A stretch of 31,126 nucleotides of DNA. Origin: an uncultured Coriobacteriaceae bacterium (GTDB lineage Bacteria > Actinomycetota > Coriobacteriia > Coriobacteriales > UMGS124). The position numbers and the translations under genes are program-made. The notes beneath the pieces are model-generated. The model was given only the letters and a program-made list of their open reading frames with translations, did not search any database and was not told the origin of the DNA. Below, one piece after another: positions 31,100 through 31,126 of this stretch (positions within the stretch are counted from its first letter, which is position 1; every line of letters begins with the position of its first letter). The stretch covers positions 1 to 31,126 of the forward strand of contig UQBS01000035.1 of assembly GCA_900539345.1 (NCBI GenBank), in the 5' to 3' direction.

Positions 31100-31126
31100 C
31101 TCAAGTGGCCTAAGCCCTTCCAGGCA

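Noticed and set aside
1..31126. tRNA genes, CRISPR arrays, insertion sequences or riboswitches
   Set aside because: I scanned for cloverleaf-like patterns, spaced repeats and transposase motifs and saw none; riboswitches cannot be excluded without covariance models.

Overview
The window looks like chromosomal DNA from a high-GC actinobacterial anaerobe, most likely of class Coriobacteriia (Eggerthellaceae-like). The main evidence is a membrane-spanning LuxR regulator beside a Tat-exported molybdopterin oxidoreductase of the kind abundant in Eggerthella and Gordonibacter. Supporting evidence is an actinobacterial DUF3516-type helicase, strong G/C third-position codon bias, and GAAAGG/GGAGG ribosome binding sites 6-8 nt before most starts. 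Assignments rest on motif reading and memory of families, not on database searches. I see no tRNA, rRNA, CRISPR array or insertion sequence.

Region 1 (1-11.5 kb) is the core of interest. A 504-aa polytopic membrane LuxR regulator is divergent from an anaerobic respiratory-type cluster: a Tat-signal molybdoenzyme (1023 aa) resembling the gut catechol dehydroxylase (Dadh-like) branch of the DMSO reductase superfamily, a four-cluster DmsB-like electron-transfer subunit, a hairpin-rich spacer, a second four-cluster ferredoxin (376 aa), a winged-helix-like protein (252 aa), a TorD/DmsD-type chaperone, and a degenerate UvrD-like P-loop protein closed by a strong terminator. No NrfD/DmsC-type membrane anchor is present, so how electrons reach the enzyme is open. 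The divergent spacer carries a perfect 14-bp palindrome that may be the regulator's operator.

Region 2 (11.5-16.3 kb) holds a conserved TIM-barrel-like protein with a Cys-x3-Cys-Pro motif, a trigger-factor-like protein lacking a recognisable ribosome-binding domain, a LysR regulator, and a divergently transcribed FtsH-like membrane AAA ATPase that lacks the metalloprotease domain.

Region 3 (16.3-23.1 kb) has two tandem paralogous SAM methyltransferases, a UPF0114/YqhA membrane protein, a DUF3516 DExH helicase and a class I DAHP synthase. Most convergent gene pairs are separated by long GC-rich hairpins.

Region 4 (23.1-31.1 kb) has a structured intergenic element that folds on paper as a three-way junction, then an ECF sigma factor translationally coupled to a putative anti-sigma membrane protein and preceded by an ECF-like promoter. 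After these come a truncated cupin remnant, MscL with a zinc-ribbon tail, a short DUF1846 protein, a long alanine-rich coiled-coil protein with a C-terminal DUF3825-like domain, and a type II toxin-antitoxin pair.
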